DNA from: Ruminococcus sp.
GTDB taxonomy: Bacteria; Bacillota; Clostridia; Oscillospirales; Ruminococcaceae
Direction: 5' to 3'
Assembly (NCBI GenBank): GCA_017626015.1
Contig: JAGAJO010000013.1
Span: forward strand, 20,125-84,124
Length of the DNA: 64,000 nucleotides
A model generated the notes under the pieces. The model ran no database searches. It was given only the letters and a program-made list of their open reading frames with translations, and was not told the origin of the DNA. The translations under genes and the position numbers were made by a program. This document shows positions 42,235 through 51,369 of this stretch, in pieces; position 1 is the first letter of the stretch; the number at the start of each line of letters is the position of its first letter.

Positions 42235-43611
42235 TTGAAATTTTCAGGAAAAATGAAGCTCTTTGAAGAAACTCCCATACCAAAGGCGGTCATGACACTG
42301 GCGGTGCCTACCATAATAAGCTCGCTGGTAATGGTAATATACAACCTTGCAGACACCTATTTTGTGGGAATGCTTGACAACGCAGTTGAGAATGCTGCGG
42401 TCACTCTGGCGGCTCCCGTACTGCTGGCGTTCAATGCGGTGAACAATCTTTTCGGCGTTGGCAGCTCCAGCATGATGAGCCGTGCGCTGGGAAAAAAGGA
42501 TCACGAAACGGTGCGAAGAAGCTCCGTAATAGGCTTTTACTGCTCACTGCTGTGCGGAGCGCTTATATCAGTGATGTGCGGGGTGTTCCAGAAGCCTCTG
42601 CTTGATATGCTTGGCGCCGACCCGTCGACCTTTTCCGCAACCGCCGGATATCTTAAATGGACTGCTGTGTTCGGAGCAGTCCCGGCGATACTCAACGTGG
42701 TGCTTGCATACATGGTAAGATCTGAGGGAGCTTCGCTGCACGCAAGTCTTGGTACGATGTGCGGCTGTCTGCTGAACATTATCCTTGATCCGTTTTTTAT
42801 TCTTCCCCGGTTTCTGGGAATGGGAGCGGCAGGTGCAGGACTTGCCACATTTATCTCAAACTGCGCAGCCTGCTGTTATTTCTTCATACTCCTGAAAAAG
42901 AAAAAAGACTCCACATTTATCTGCATCGATCCCCGAATGCTGCGTTTCAGAAAGAGCATCGTTTTCGGAATTTGCGCAGTTGGGATACCCGCTGCAATAC
43001 AGAACCTGCTCAACGTCACGGGAATGACCGTGCTCAATAACTTCACCTCGGATTTCGGCTCCGACGCCGTTGCGGCAATGGGCATAGCACAGAAGATCAA
43101 TATGATACCCCTTTATGTTGCTCTGGGACTTTCGCAGGGTATCATGCCGCTGGTAAGCTATAATTATTCCTCCGGAAACTTCAAGCGTATGAAAGGCTCG
43201 GTGACCTTTTCCATTACAATAGCCGTTTCCTTTCTGCTTGTTCTCACGGCTGTGTATTACTTCTGCTCGGAGGGGCTTATATCCATGTTTATGAAAAACA
43301 GGGCAGTGGTTTCCTACGGCTCACGCTTTCTACACGGAATGTGCCTTGCACTTCCCTTTCTCTGCGTGGATTTCATTGCCGTGGGAGTGTTCCAGTCCTG
43401 CGGAATGGGCGGAAGATCGCTTATTTTTGCTGTAATGAGAAAGATCATTCTGGAAATACCCGCTCTGTACGTCCTTAACCGGGCATTTCCGCTGTACGGA
43501 CTTGCATACGCTCAGCTCACGGCGGAGGTCATTCTTGCCGCTGCCGCTGTGATCGTTCTTCACAGGATATTCACGTCCCTTGATAAAAGCTCCCCCACAG
43601 CCGAAGCATAA
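42235..43611 (+). CDS. MATE-family efflux transporter
   Basis: I chose TTG 42235 (MKFSGKMKLFEETPIPK), 9 bases after AAGGAG; the GTG two codons earlier is too close to it. The 458-aa protein has about twelve hydrophobic segments in two similar halves, with MATE signatures (PIPKAVMTLAVPTIISSLVMVIYNLADTYFVG, GVGSSSMMSRALG, NIILDPFFI). It should exchange Na+ or H+ for organic cations. The substrate is unknown. Confidence 0.92.
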   Translation: MKFSGKMKLFEETPIPKAVMTLAVPTIISSLVMVIYNLADTYFVGMLDNAVENAAVTLAAPVLLAFNAVNNLFGVGSSSMMSRALGKKDHETVRRSSVIGFYCSLLCGALISVMCGVFQKPLLDMLGADPSTFSATAGYLKWTAVFGAVPAILNVVLAYMVRSEGASLHASLGTMCGCLLNIILDPFFILPRFLGMGAAGAGLATFISNCAACCYFFILLKKKKDSTFICIDPRMLRFRKSIVFGICAVGIPAAIQNLLNVTGMTVLNNFTSDFGSDAVAAMGIAQKINMIPLYVALGLSQGIMPLVSYNYSSGNFKRMKGSVTFSITIAVSFLLVLTAVYYFCSEGLISMFMKNRAVVSYGSRFLHGMCLALPFLCVDFIAVGVFQSCGMGGRSLIFAVMRKIILEIPALYVLNRAFPLYGLAYAQLTAEVILAAAAVIVLHRIFTSLDKSSPTAEA

Positions 43612-43625
43612 CAGTGCAGCAATAA

Positions 43626-43658
43626 CGCCCCGATCGCATGACCGGGGCGGTTTACTTT
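43626..43658. terminator. Terminator between the MATE and solute-binding genes
   Basis: CGCCCCG (43626-43632) pairs with CGGGGCG (43643-43649), followed by TTTACTTTTATTTT on the plus strand. Confidence 0.8.
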
Positions 43659-45094
43659 TATTTTGAGATAAAGCTGTGGTAAGAATCATTGAACGTCTTA
43701 AGCTCGCTGTCTATGGTAGGCTTATATGTCTCCCTGAGCTTTGCCCATGTATACTGCTTTCCGTTTTCGTCAGACTTCATGACCGACGAATACATAAACG
43801 GGATTATAGCCTCCTTGGAATCGTTGGTGGCAGCGTCGTCGTCCGAAAGTGCCGTGGATATGCCGTAGCCCGGGTCGTTGAGCTTGATAAATCGCTCAGA
43901 CGTTACCTCCTCATAGGTGATCTGATACATCTCCTCAGACCAGTAGGGCTTGTTTTCAAAGAACTTTTTCTTGCCGATCTCCTTAAATTCAGGATCTGAC
44001 TGAGCCATCTTTGCGCACTGGTTCCACAGCCTGTACGCCTTGTCCTTTTCGGAGCCTCTTACCCACATAAAGGCGTTTATAGATACCGTGGTATACTGCT
44101 CGTCCCTGTTGGGATCCCTGGGCATGGGAACTATTCCCCACTTGTCGCCTTCCTTTGGAGTTACCGCCCAGTCGCCCATTCCGTAGAACAGTATGTTTTT
44201 CTTGAATGCGTCAGAAGCTGAACCCACCCAGTCGGAATAATAGTAGCCCTTTTTCTGTATGTCGTAAAGCAGATCCGCCGCTCTTTCCAGATCTGGATCG
44301 AAAAGGTTAGCCTCATACTCGTCATTTTCGGCATTGTAGTTTATCAGCGTTTTGCCTGTTGACTGGAAAATAAACGGCGCAAACCAGCCGTTGACTCCGT
44401 AGCGGTCCTCATCGGCAGAAGCTCCCTCACAGTATTCCTCCATCATATCGTACCATGCGTTCCAGTCCCACTCTCCCGCCATATACAGATCGTAAGGATC
44501 CTCAAAGCTCTCCGCCTCTATGACATCCTTATTGTAGGTCAGGATCGACAGCGCACCGTAGGCGATAGGCAGAACATAATGCTTTCCGCCCAGAGTAAAA
44601 TCCTCCGCAGTGTCCTTTACGTCCGCCCACATGGGATCGTTCAGGTCGATAGCGTCGTCTATCGGCTGGAACATCTCCTTTACGCAGTTGGCAGGGAAAG
44701 TCATTTTCTGCTCGTATGCGAACATATCCGGCGGATCGTTCGCCATGAGCCTTGTTGCCAGATCGTCGTATTTTTTCATGGAGCTTGTCTGGGCATAGAT
44801 TATTTTTCCGCCCTTTTTCTCAAAAAGAGCCAGATTGGTGCTTTTCTCCGGCTGGCTTCTGGTAGGATTAAGATCGTAGTAGGAAAGCCACTCCAGCTCT
44901 CCTTCCTCTCCGCTCAGCTCCTCCAGCTTGTCGTATTCTGATTCGCCGCCTTTTGCGTCATTTTCAAATACATCGACCTTTTCTGCAAACGAATCCGACT
45001 GTTTCACAGAGCTTTCATCGGATTTTCCGCAGCCGGCTGTTCCGGCAGCAATGACCGCAGCTGCTGCCGCCGCAATGATCCGTGTTTTATTCAT
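43658..45094 (-). CDS. Extracellular solute-binding lipoprotein (sugar ABC transporter type)
   Basis: I chose ATG 45094 (MNKTRIIAAAAAAVIAAG), after AGGAGG. The lipobox Cys is in AAGTAGC, about residue 22. The 478-aa mature protein has the family-1 layout: KIIYAQTSSMKKYDDLATRLMANDPPDMFAY, AYGALSILTYNKDVIEAESF and WNWAWY-like aromatic residues near the hinge (GEWDWNAWYDMMEEY). It should capture a sugar for an ABC importer, but no permease or ATPase is adjacent. The LacI gene lies directly upstream and probably controls it. Confidence 0.88.
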   Translation of the reverse strand: MNKTRIIAAAAAAVIAAGTAGCGKSDESSVKQSDSFAEKVDVFENDAKGGESEYDKLEELSGEEGELEWLSYYDLNPTRSQPEKSTNLALFEKKGGKIIYAQTSSMKKYDDLATRLMANDPPDMFAYEQKMTFPANCVKEMFQPIDDAIDLNDPMWADVKDTAEDFTLGGKHYVLPIAYGALSILTYNKDVIEAESFEDPYDLYMAGEWDWNAWYDMMEEYCEGASADEDRYGVNGWFAPFIFQSTGKTLINYNAENDEYEANLFDPDLERAADLLYDIQKKGYYYSDWVGSASDAFKKNILFYGMGDWAVTPKEGDKWGIVPMPRDPNRDEQYTTVSINAFMWVRGSEKDKAYRLWNQCAKMAQSDPEFKEIGKKKFFENKPYWSEEMYQITYEEVTSERFIKLNDPGYGISTALSDDDAATNDSKEAIIPFMYSSVMKSDENGKQYTWAKLRETYKPTIDSELKTFNDSYHSFISK

Positions 45095-45122
45095 ACAGTT
45101 TCCTCCTGACCGCACTCTGTCA

Positions 45123-45136
45123 TGTAATCGTTGCCG
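45123..45136. promoter_or_regulatory. cre-like/LacI-family operator before the solute-binding gene
   Basis: TGTAATCGTTGCCG matches 12 of 14 positions of the cre consensus. It lies in the 94-bp leader of the lipoprotein gene, beside the LacI-family gene, and could be bound by that regulator or by CcpA. Confidence 0.4.
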
Positions 45137-45188
45137 TTTAAAGGCAGACTGTGGCGTGATATTATAAAATTACGGGACATTTGCAAGC

Positions 45189-46184
45189 TCAGTCTCCCGT
45201 AGACTGCCTGAGTATGACCTTATGCTCCACCGTATAATATTTGCTGTCCTTAACGGAGGAATTGATATTCTCTATAAGCTTTGCAACAACAAGCTCTCCC
45301 ATTTTGCCGCAGGGCTGCTCCACGGTGGATACCGTCGGCAGCATCATCTCGCACATGGAAATATTGTCAAAGCCCATGACAGCTACGTCCTCGCCTACCT
45401 TAACGCCCATATCCACAGCCTTGTGTATAGCAGAAATGGCAAGAAGGTCTGATACCGCAAATATTGCTTCCGGCTTGTCCTCCAGAGCGCTGAACTCCTC
45501 AAAAGCCTGCGCTCCGCATTCATAATCGTAGGTGCCTCTGAAAATATAATCCTCCCTGAGTGCGATGCCCGAATCGGCAAGAGCACGCTTATAGCCGTTT
45601 TCTCTTGCAGTAGAGGATATGGCGGAGGAATTTGTGCCTATAAACGCAATCTTTCTCTTGCCCTTACGTACAAGAGCCGTCACTGCGTCGTATGCAGCCT
45701 GCTCGTCATCCACCGCAACGGTAAGGACATCTGCGCCCGTTATACCCTCGCAGCACAACGCAATGTTATAATTTTCTGCAAGATTGTTGATCGTTTCGGC
45801 GTCCAGCTGAGTACCCAGCAGGACTGCACCGTCAACGGTCTTGTTAAAAAGCATACTGAGCTGTCTGATCTCGGCGGCAGTGGTACCGTAAGATACTGCG
45901 GTAATGATATCGTACCCTACCTTTGCGGCGTAGGACTGCATTCCCATAACGATCTTTGAATACAGCGAATGCTCGGAGGTAGGCATAATGCAGAGAATAA
46001 CGTTAGTCTCGCACTTCCTGAGATTTCTGCCCAGGAAATTTGGAGAATAATTCAGTTTTTCTATCGCCTCGTTCACCCGCTTGGCGGAGTCCTCCGAAAC
46101 GTTGCAGCTGCCGTTGAGTACTCTTGACACCGTAGCGACCGAAACGCCCGCCTCTCTCGCCACATCTTTTATAGTTACACTCAT
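45189..46184 (-). CDS. LacI-family transcriptional regulator
   Basis: I chose ATG 46184 (MSVTIKDVAREAGVSVATVS), after AAAGGA. The 331-aa protein has the LacI helix-turn-helix and hinge helix (residues 1-55, YSPNFLGRNLRK) and a periplasmic-binding-protein-like sensor domain (about 60-330, with VAVDDEQAAYDAVTALV and AVMGFDNISMCEMMLPTVSTVEQP). The sensor should bind a sugar; the adjacent solute-binding gene is the obvious target. Confidence 0.92.
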   Translation of the reverse strand: MSVTIKDVAREAGVSVATVSRVLNGSCNVSEDSAKRVNEAIEKLNYSPNFLGRNLRKCETNVILCIMPTSEHSLYSKIVMGMQSYAAKVGYDIITAVSYGTTAAEIRQLSMLFNKTVDGAVLLGTQLDAETINNLAENYNIALCCEGITGADVLTVAVDDEQAAYDAVTALVRKGKRKIAFIGTNSSAISSTARENGYKRALADSGIALREDYIFRGTYDYECGAQAFEEFSALEDKPEAIFAVSDLLAISAIHKAVDMGVKVGEDVAVMGFDNISMCEMMLPTVSTVEQPCGKMGELVVAKLIENINSSVKDSKYYTVEHKVILRQSTGD

Positions 46185-46229
46185 ATTAAGTTTTCCTTTC
46201 AAGAAAAAAATCTGATACTATACATAATA

Positions 46230-46258
46230 ATTATAACACATCTTTCGGATTTGTCCAA
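46230..46258 (-). promoter_or_regulatory. Promoter of the LacI-family gene
   Basis: Minus-strand TTGGAC (46253-46258) and TATAAT (46230-46235), spacer 17 bp. Confidence 0.7.
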
Positions 46259-46336
46259 TATACATATCGCACAAAAATATCCAATGTTTTTTGTTTCAAT
46301 GAGATAAGAAAAATGCTGATCAATGTATCTCTCCCT

Positions 46337-46487
46337 CACGGAAATCAATTTTAACGATTAAGGCAATACATCTTACTTTTGACCGGAATATAGAAGCCTG
46401 AGTTGTCCTTTCCCCGCCGTACGGCGGGGAAAGGACAACAAATATATACAAAGATTTTGTTTGGTATTTTGAAAATTGATTTCCGTG
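46337..46487. mobile_element. Miniature inverted-repeat element, family 2, copy 1 (151 bp)
   Basis: Perfect 16-bp terminal inverted repeats (CACGGAAATCAATTTT at 46337-46352; complement at 46472-46487) enclose a 38-bp perfect palindrome (46402-46439, centred on GCCGT|ACGGC). TCTCTCCC occurs directly on both sides (46328-46335 and 46488-46495), like an 8-9 bp target duplication. The right flank is one arm of a further hairpin (46485-46496 with 46508-46519). A diverged copy is at 60686-60830. There is no ORF; with the lacI promoter this fills most of 46185-46591. Confidence 0.85.
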
Positions 46488-46591
46488 TCTCTCCCCGTCA
46501 AAAGCTGGGGGAGAGACACATAAATACGTTTATATGCGAGGCAGCTAAGATTTGATCAGTAGTTTCTAAGAAATAATGTTTTCATATGCAC

Positions 46592-46620
46592 TTGAAATTC
46601 CGCTGAGAATATGATAAAAT
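46592..46620 (+). promoter_or_regulatory. Promoter of the 98-aa protein gene
   Basis: TTGAAA (46592-46597) and TAAAAT (46615-46620), spacer 17 bp. The transcript would start close to the ribosome site at 46627-46633. Confidence 0.6.
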
Positions 46621-46642
46621 AAAGTCAAAGGAGCTGATACTA

Positions 46643-46939
46643 TTGCTGCACGGATATTTCGATCTGCCCACCTTTACATTTTTCGACGAGAAAAACATCT
46701 GGACGGGCAGCTTGTATAAAACCTTTAATTACAGGATAATACCAAAAAAAAGAAAACCGGAGGACGAAGAAAAAAGCGAGCTGTACGCCGTGGTCTGGTA
46801 CGGCATGATGTGCTTTGACAAGGCAAACGGATATGCGGCGGAGTATCATCTGGAGTTTTCGCCGGAGGGTCTGGAAAAATGCATAGAGGTCCTGACCGAA
46901 GAATTTGAAAAATACAAAAAGATCCGCAGGGATCTCTGA
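46643..46939 (+). CDS. Hypothetical protein, 98 aa
   Basis: TTG 46643 follows AAAGGAG. The protein is acidic and aromatic-rich (GYFDLPTFTFFDEKNIWTGSLYKTFNYRIIPKKRK; VVWYGMMCFDKANGYAAEYHLEFSPEGLEKCIEVLTEEFEKYKK), suggesting a small alpha/beta fold with a C-terminal amphipathic helix. I do not recognise the family. It has its own promoter and terminator and no functional neighbour. Confidence 0.65.
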   Translation: MLHGYFDLPTFTFFDEKNIWTGSLYKTFNYRIIPKKRKPEDEEKSELYAVVWYGMMCFDKANGYAAEYHLEFSPEGLEKCIEVLTEEFEKYKKIRRDL

Positions 46940-46958
46940 ACAGTCTTATGAAGAATAT

Positions 46959-47019
46959 ATCGGCGCAGCCGTTTCGCTGCCGGGGTTTCCGGTCTGAGCG
47001 TACGGTGCGCCGATTTTTT
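46959..47019 (+). terminator. Terminator after the 98-aa protein gene
   Basis: ATCGGCGCA (46959-46967) pairs with TGCGCCGAT (47006-47014) around a G+C-rich inner hairpin, followed by TTTTTT. Confidence 0.8.
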
Positions 47020-47024
47020 CTTGC

Positions 47025-49229
47025 TTATTTTTGCTTCTGCGCTTTTCTGCGTTTTTTGTCCGCAAGGGCTTTCCATGCCGCCTTATACGCAGCATATGCC
47101 TGCCTGTATTCCACGTCGGAGGGAAGATATCCGCCGAAGCAGCTCTTTTCAAAAAGCTCTACGACTGCGGAAACATCTGCTTCACGCCTGTCTCTTACAT
47201 ACTCCTCCGTCTCACGGGGGGAATATCCCCTGAACCGCTTGCCCGAGGAAAGCTCCAGCAGTCTTATGATACGTCTGTACAGCGATGCTGTCTTTTTGCA
47301 CAGATCCTTTTTGAACATAAGAGAGAGCCTGAAAAACAGCTCCGCAATACGGTCGAGCAGCACGATAAACACAAGCACGAATATCACGCCGAGAAAAAGG
47401 ACGATCCTGCTGAAATAGTCCATAAATTTGGACAGTATTTCTCCTGCGTTCCCCCCTCCGCCGCCGGAGTAGTCCTGCATATAGCCCGGAACGGTAGGAT
47501 CGAAGGTCACCCAGCCTGCGCCCGCTATATAGACCTCCACAAAGGCATGGGCGTGGCTGTCCCTGACAATGAAAGCTCCGTCCTCAGCCTTTTCATATGC
47601 GGCGAAGCCCTCCACATATCTGGCAGGCAGCCCAACCATTCTCGCCATAAGCGCCATAGAGGTGGCATAGCTGGTGCAGGAGCCTGTTTTGCTCTCGAAG
47701 AGAAAATATTCGATAGATTCGTCCTCCGGCTCGTATTCCAGATCGTAGATATAGCCGTTATCCTCAAAATAGTCCACCAGAGCCTGAGCCTTGTCATATT
47801 CGCTTTCGTACCTGTCGGTTATTTCATGAGCAAGCTTCTCCATTTCCGGAGAGCTTTCGTCTATGCGGGTATAGTTGCTGTACAGCTTGGTAAAATTGTA
47901 ATACTGCCCTTTTGTCAGATCACCGTCAAGATACGCCTCCTCGATCAGCTTGGAAAAGCTCTCCCAGTCCAGGGGCAGACTTCTGACGTAGTCCCTGACA
48001 GTGGTATCCTCACGGACGTAGCTGTAGCTTACCCCAAGTCCGGAATACTGCTTTTCAAAGCCGTCGTAGAAGGTCTCACCGTGATAGTTCTTATAAGCGT
48101 AGGTAAGAGCCTCGGTCCGCACCATAAGAGGTGCAGGGATATAGGTAGGGCTGTAGGAGGTGCTTGAAAGATTGAGCCAGCTCCTGTCGGAAAAAGGATC
48201 TCCCGCAAAAAGCTCTGCAGTAAGACCGTAGCTTTCGTATTTCCCCGTATCAGCCAGCTTTTTCATAAGGGTATACAGATACTCGGGAGAATTTACCTCG
48301 ATATCGTCTCCGTCAGAGGTGGAGTAATACATATCAAAGTCATCGTTGAGCCACCAGCTGTCATCGGTAAAAATATCAAAGGACTGCCGCCGGAAGTAGA
48401 TGATATCCTCGTCTCCGGAGGATCTTGCCCTGAACAGCACCTCGCCTGTTGCGTTCGCCCCGAATCTCGGCGAGGACTCATCGTTCAGATCGTCGTATTC
48501 CGTTGTATTGGTGTTCACCGTCATATCGAATATCCCGGCGTTTTTTTCCAGCTGGGACTCATATTCCGGCTTGGGCAGCACCATTGCCACAGCGGCTGTG
48601 AAGGTTACAAAAAGTGCAACGGCAGCAGCGTACGAGGAATTTATCACCGCATATTTCTTTACGTCGTCCGAGGTCTGCCGCTGATGTACCATAAGCGCCA
48701 GAAACACCGTAAGCATAAAGGTAATGCTCAGTGTAGAAATATTGTCGTCCCTTTTTCCGTATATCACAAAGGGAAAAAGAATGACCAGCATCATGCCGAA
48801 GCTGCGGAAACGGTACACTGTGAAATAATAAAGTATAGAGGTTATAAAAAATCCGAATCCCAGAAAAACAAAGTACAGGTATTCCCTGACGTCTCCGCTT
48901 TCCTGACTGTTTACATAAAACCAGTCGATAAAGCCTGTGCCGGTGGAATAATATCCGGCTGCGATCAGCCTGCGGCTTATAAGCAGTATGACCGCCGCAA
49001 TACCGATATAGACAAAGCCCCTTACCACCTTTCTGGGCTTGATCTTTTCAAATATAAAAAACAGCAGGATCTCATATACGGCAAAAAGAGCCGTTGCTTT
49101 GCCCGAGTCAAAACGCATATAAGTCCTGAATATAATATTCATAACCACTGTGCCAAGCAGCAGCGGCAGAAAATACCTCTCTGTCAGGAAGGCAAGCTTT
49201 TGTGTTATTTTATTCCTGCTTAAAGTCAA
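47025..49229 (-). CDS. Membrane protein with transglutaminase-like domain (TgpA-like)
   Basis: TTG 49229 follows AAGGAGGAG. In 734 aa there are about six membrane spans (1-230), an extracellular region, and a transglutaminase core near 490-590 with the Cys in KTGSCTSYATSMALMARMVGLPARYVEGF, the His in DSHAHAFVEVY and the Asp in WVTFDPTVP. A further span (about 615-640) precedes a cytosolic tail. With MoxR and DUF58 upstream this is the conserved MoxR-DUF58-transglutaminase operon, thought to act in envelope protein maturation or proteolysis; the substrate is unknown. Confidence 0.92.
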   Translation of the reverse strand: MTLSRNKITQKLAFLTERYFLPLLLGTVVMNIIFRTYMRFDSGKATALFAVYEILLFFIFEKIKPRKVVRGFVYIGIAAVILLISRRLIAAGYYSTGTGFIDWFYVNSQESGDVREYLYFVFLGFGFFITSILYYFTVYRFRSFGMMLVILFPFVIYGKRDDNISTLSITFMLTVFLALMVHQRQTSDDVKKYAVINSSYAAAVALFVTFTAAVAMVLPKPEYESQLEKNAGIFDMTVNTNTTEYDDLNDESSPRFGANATGEVLFRARSSGDEDIIYFRRQSFDIFTDDSWWLNDDFDMYYSTSDGDDIEVNSPEYLYTLMKKLADTGKYESYGLTAELFAGDPFSDRSWLNLSSTSYSPTYIPAPLMVRTEALTYAYKNYHGETFYDGFEKQYSGLGVSYSYVREDTTVRDYVRSLPLDWESFSKLIEEAYLDGDLTKGQYYNFTKLYSNYTRIDESSPEMEKLAHEITDRYESEYDKAQALVDYFEDNGYIYDLEYEPEDESIEYFLFESKTGSCTSYATSMALMARMVGLPARYVEGFAAYEKAEDGAFIVRDSHAHAFVEVYIAGAGWVTFDPTVPGYMQDYSGGGGGNAGEILSKFMDYFSRIVLFLGVIFVLVFIVLLDRIAELFFRLSLMFKKDLCKKTASLYRRIIRLLELSSGKRFRGYSPRETEEYVRDRREADVSAVVELFEKSCFGGYLPSDVEYRQAYAAYKAAWKALADKKRRKAQKQK

Positions 49230-49241
49230 GCTTACTCCTCC

Positions 49242-50399
49242 TTACTGCATTTTGGTAAACTCAAAATCCTTATTTATGCTCCACGTATCATTTCTGACCT
49301 TGCCCACTCCGCTTGCCTCAGATACTGCAAGAGAGCCTGTAAAATCCCCCAGCAGCACGGCAAGCTCCCTGTTCATGTCACCCATGCAGACGGTAAAGCA
49401 AAGCTGAGCCTTTCCCTTTTTGTTTATATCATGGTCGGGAAGTCTGTGCTCGGGCGGATACGGTCTGATACCCGCAAGCCGTTCCTGAAGATACACCAGA
49501 TCCTTTTCGTCACGGATCTTCACACACTCCCAGCCGTCAAGATAAAAATTGTATTCGCTCTCAAAGCCAGATCTAAGGAGCATAGCCATCATACCCAGAC
49601 TTGCCTCCGTTATAAGATCGGCATTTTCGTAATAAGCCCTGTCCGCCTGCTCCCTTTCGGGATAATCAAGGCGGAACACCTGACTGGAAGCGGACACCTT
49701 TTCGTCAAGACGCACCATAAGCACGTCCCTTTTTGACGAAAGCTTCCAGTTGATCCTCTTAAGCGGGTCGCCGCTTACATACTGCCTGTGCTCGTAGCCC
49801 GGTATGCCGGTCAGACCCACAGCCGTCTCGTCCGATTCCTCGTCGCTGTCGTCAAAGGAAGCGTTTTCGGAGGTGGATCTCAGCACCTGCGTCTGGGAAC
49901 CCGTATCGGGAATCGAGGGGATTATCCTGATCTCGCAGCCGCCGTTTTCCGCATGGAATTTTTTTCTGAATATCCCCAGATAATCCATAAGCGTCACCGA
50001 CTCAGCCCACACCCTGCCGCAGCCGGAAAGAGCCGCTTTAAAGGGCACACGGATAACGTCTCCGTCCCGTGAGGCGGATATGATGCGCAGCTTCACCTTA
50101 TCTGCCTGAGGCTCCACGTTGGGTGTAAAGCCAAGGTCAAGCTCCACAAAGCAGGTAGGCAGCAGCGTGCCTTTTCTGACGCAGATCTCGGCGTCGAAGC
50201 CGTCCCCCTTGCCTACGATAGAGGTGGAAAGCTTTATATCCACCTTCACCGACCTTGCGGATACTATCAGCACGGCGGCTGACACCGCAAGAGCGGAGCT
50301 GAGCAGTATAATAATGAATATTCCCCCGGTACCGCTTATTTCGTAGGTCAGCAGTGCGGCGGTAAGAATACACAGCAGATAGCTTAAAAAACTTTTCAT
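49242..50399 (-). CDS. DUF58 protein
   Basis: I chose ATG 50399 (MKSFLSYLLCILTAALLTY), 4 bases after the moxR stop. The 385-aa protein has two N-terminal membrane spans, a beta-sandwich region, and the DUF58 core (GIPGYEHRQYVSGDPLKRINWKLSSKRDVLMVRLDE), a VWA-like fold. It is the middle gene of the MoxR operon and would act with the ATPase at the membrane. Confidence 0.9.
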   Translation of the reverse strand: MKSFLSYLLCILTAALLTYEISGTGGIFIIILLSSALAVSAAVLIVSARSVKVDIKLSTSIVGKGDGFDAEICVRKGTLLPTCFVELDLGFTPNVEPQADKVKLRIISASRDGDVIRVPFKAALSGCGRVWAESVTLMDYLGIFRKKFHAENGGCEIRIIPSIPDTGSQTQVLRSTSENASFDDSDEESDETAVGLTGIPGYEHRQYVSGDPLKRINWKLSSKRDVLMVRLDEKVSASSQVFRLDYPEREQADRAYYENADLITEASLGMMAMLLRSGFESEYNFYLDGWECVKIRDEKDLVYLQERLAGIRPYPPEHRLPDHDINKKGKAQLCFTVCMGDMNRELAVLLGDFTGSLAVSEASGVGKVRNDTWSINKDFEFTKMQ

Positions 50400-50403
50400 A
50401 CCG

Positions 50404-51339
50404 TCACTCCGCACTGACCGGAGAGGTCACCGTCATGGCGATCGCCTCCAGAGCGTCTCCGCAGGTCTCAAAGGAGGATTTTCCCTTGGGCGACAGCATT
50501 AGCCTGTGAGCAAGGACGTCCTTCATTATCGCCTTTACATCGTCGGGAGTGACATAATTTCTTCCCATAACAAAGGCGTAGCATTTGCACGCCTTAAGCA
50601 GCGCAATGCTTCCTCTGGGAGAAACGCCCAGCTTGATCCAGTCGGAATTTCTCGTAGCCGTAACTATATCCAGAACATATTTTCTTATGCTCGGTGCAGC
50701 CGTTACCCGTGCGGCATAGCCAATAAGACTGCATACGTCCTCGGTGGTCATTACCGCCTTAAGATCCTTGGCGGATACGGAGGATTCGCCGTTTTCCATA
50801 ATTTTAAGCTCGTCCTCGTAAGAGGGGTAGCCCATGGATATCTTCATAATAAACCTGTCCATCTGCGCCTCGGGGAGATGATAGGTACCGTAGGTCTCCA
50901 CAGGGTTCTGCGTTGCAAGGGTCATAAAGGGACTGGGAAGGATATGCGTCTGCCCGTCTATGGATATCTGATGCTCCTCCATGACCTCCAGCAGACTGGA
51001 CTGGGATTTCGGTGAAGCACGGTTTATCTCGTCAGCCAGCAGGAAGTTGCACATAGCCGCACCCTCCTTATATTCAAGCTCACGGGTGGACTGATCTATC
51101 ATGGAAAACCCGATGATATCGGAGGGCATAACGTCGGGCGTAAGCTGTATACGGTTGAATTTTCCGTCCACCGATCTTGCCAGAGCTGACACAAGCTGAG
51201 TCTTTCCCACACCCGGTACGTCCTCGATAAGAACGTGTCCGCCGCACAGCATGGCAGTAATTATTTTAAGTATAGGCTCACGCTTTCCCACGATCACCTT
51301 TTCAATATTATCTGCGAGAAGCTTTATTTTTTCGTTCAA
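50404..51339 (-). CDS. MoxR-family AAA ATPase
   Basis: The 311-aa protein has Walker A (EDVPGVGKTQL), Walker B with the inserted segment (FLLADEINRASPKSQSSLLEVMEE), sensor 1 (TLATQNPVETYGTYHLPEAQMDRF) and a helical lid domain (VSPRGSIALLKACKCYAFVMGRNYVTPDDV). MoxR ATPases act as chaperones for VWA-type partners. It is the first gene of the operon. A family-1 inverted-repeat element sits about 30 bp upstream of its start. Confidence 0.94.
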   Translation of the reverse strand: MNEKIKLLADNIEKVIVGKREPILKIITAMLCGGHVLIEDVPGVGKTQLVSALARSVDGKFNRIQLTPDVMPSDIIGFSMIDQSTRELEYKEGAAMCNFLLADEINRASPKSQSSLLEVMEEHQISIDGQTHILPSPFMTLATQNPVETYGTYHLPEAQMDRFIMKISMGYPSYEDELKIMENGESSVSAKDLKAVMTTEDVCSLIGYAARVTAAPSIRKYVLDIVTATRNSDWIKLGVSPRGSIALLKACKCYAFVMGRNYVTPDDVKAIMKDVLAHRLMLSPKGKSSFETCGDALEAIAMTVTSPVSAE

Positions 51340-51369
51340 TTGGGTTCCTCCGTTCAGAATTTCATTTGT

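Noticed and set aside
47031-48167. Long plus-strand frame of 378 codons opposite the transglutaminase gene
   Set aside because: It is the antisense shadow of a clear transglutaminase gene, has no ribosome site, and its peptide has no family-like features.
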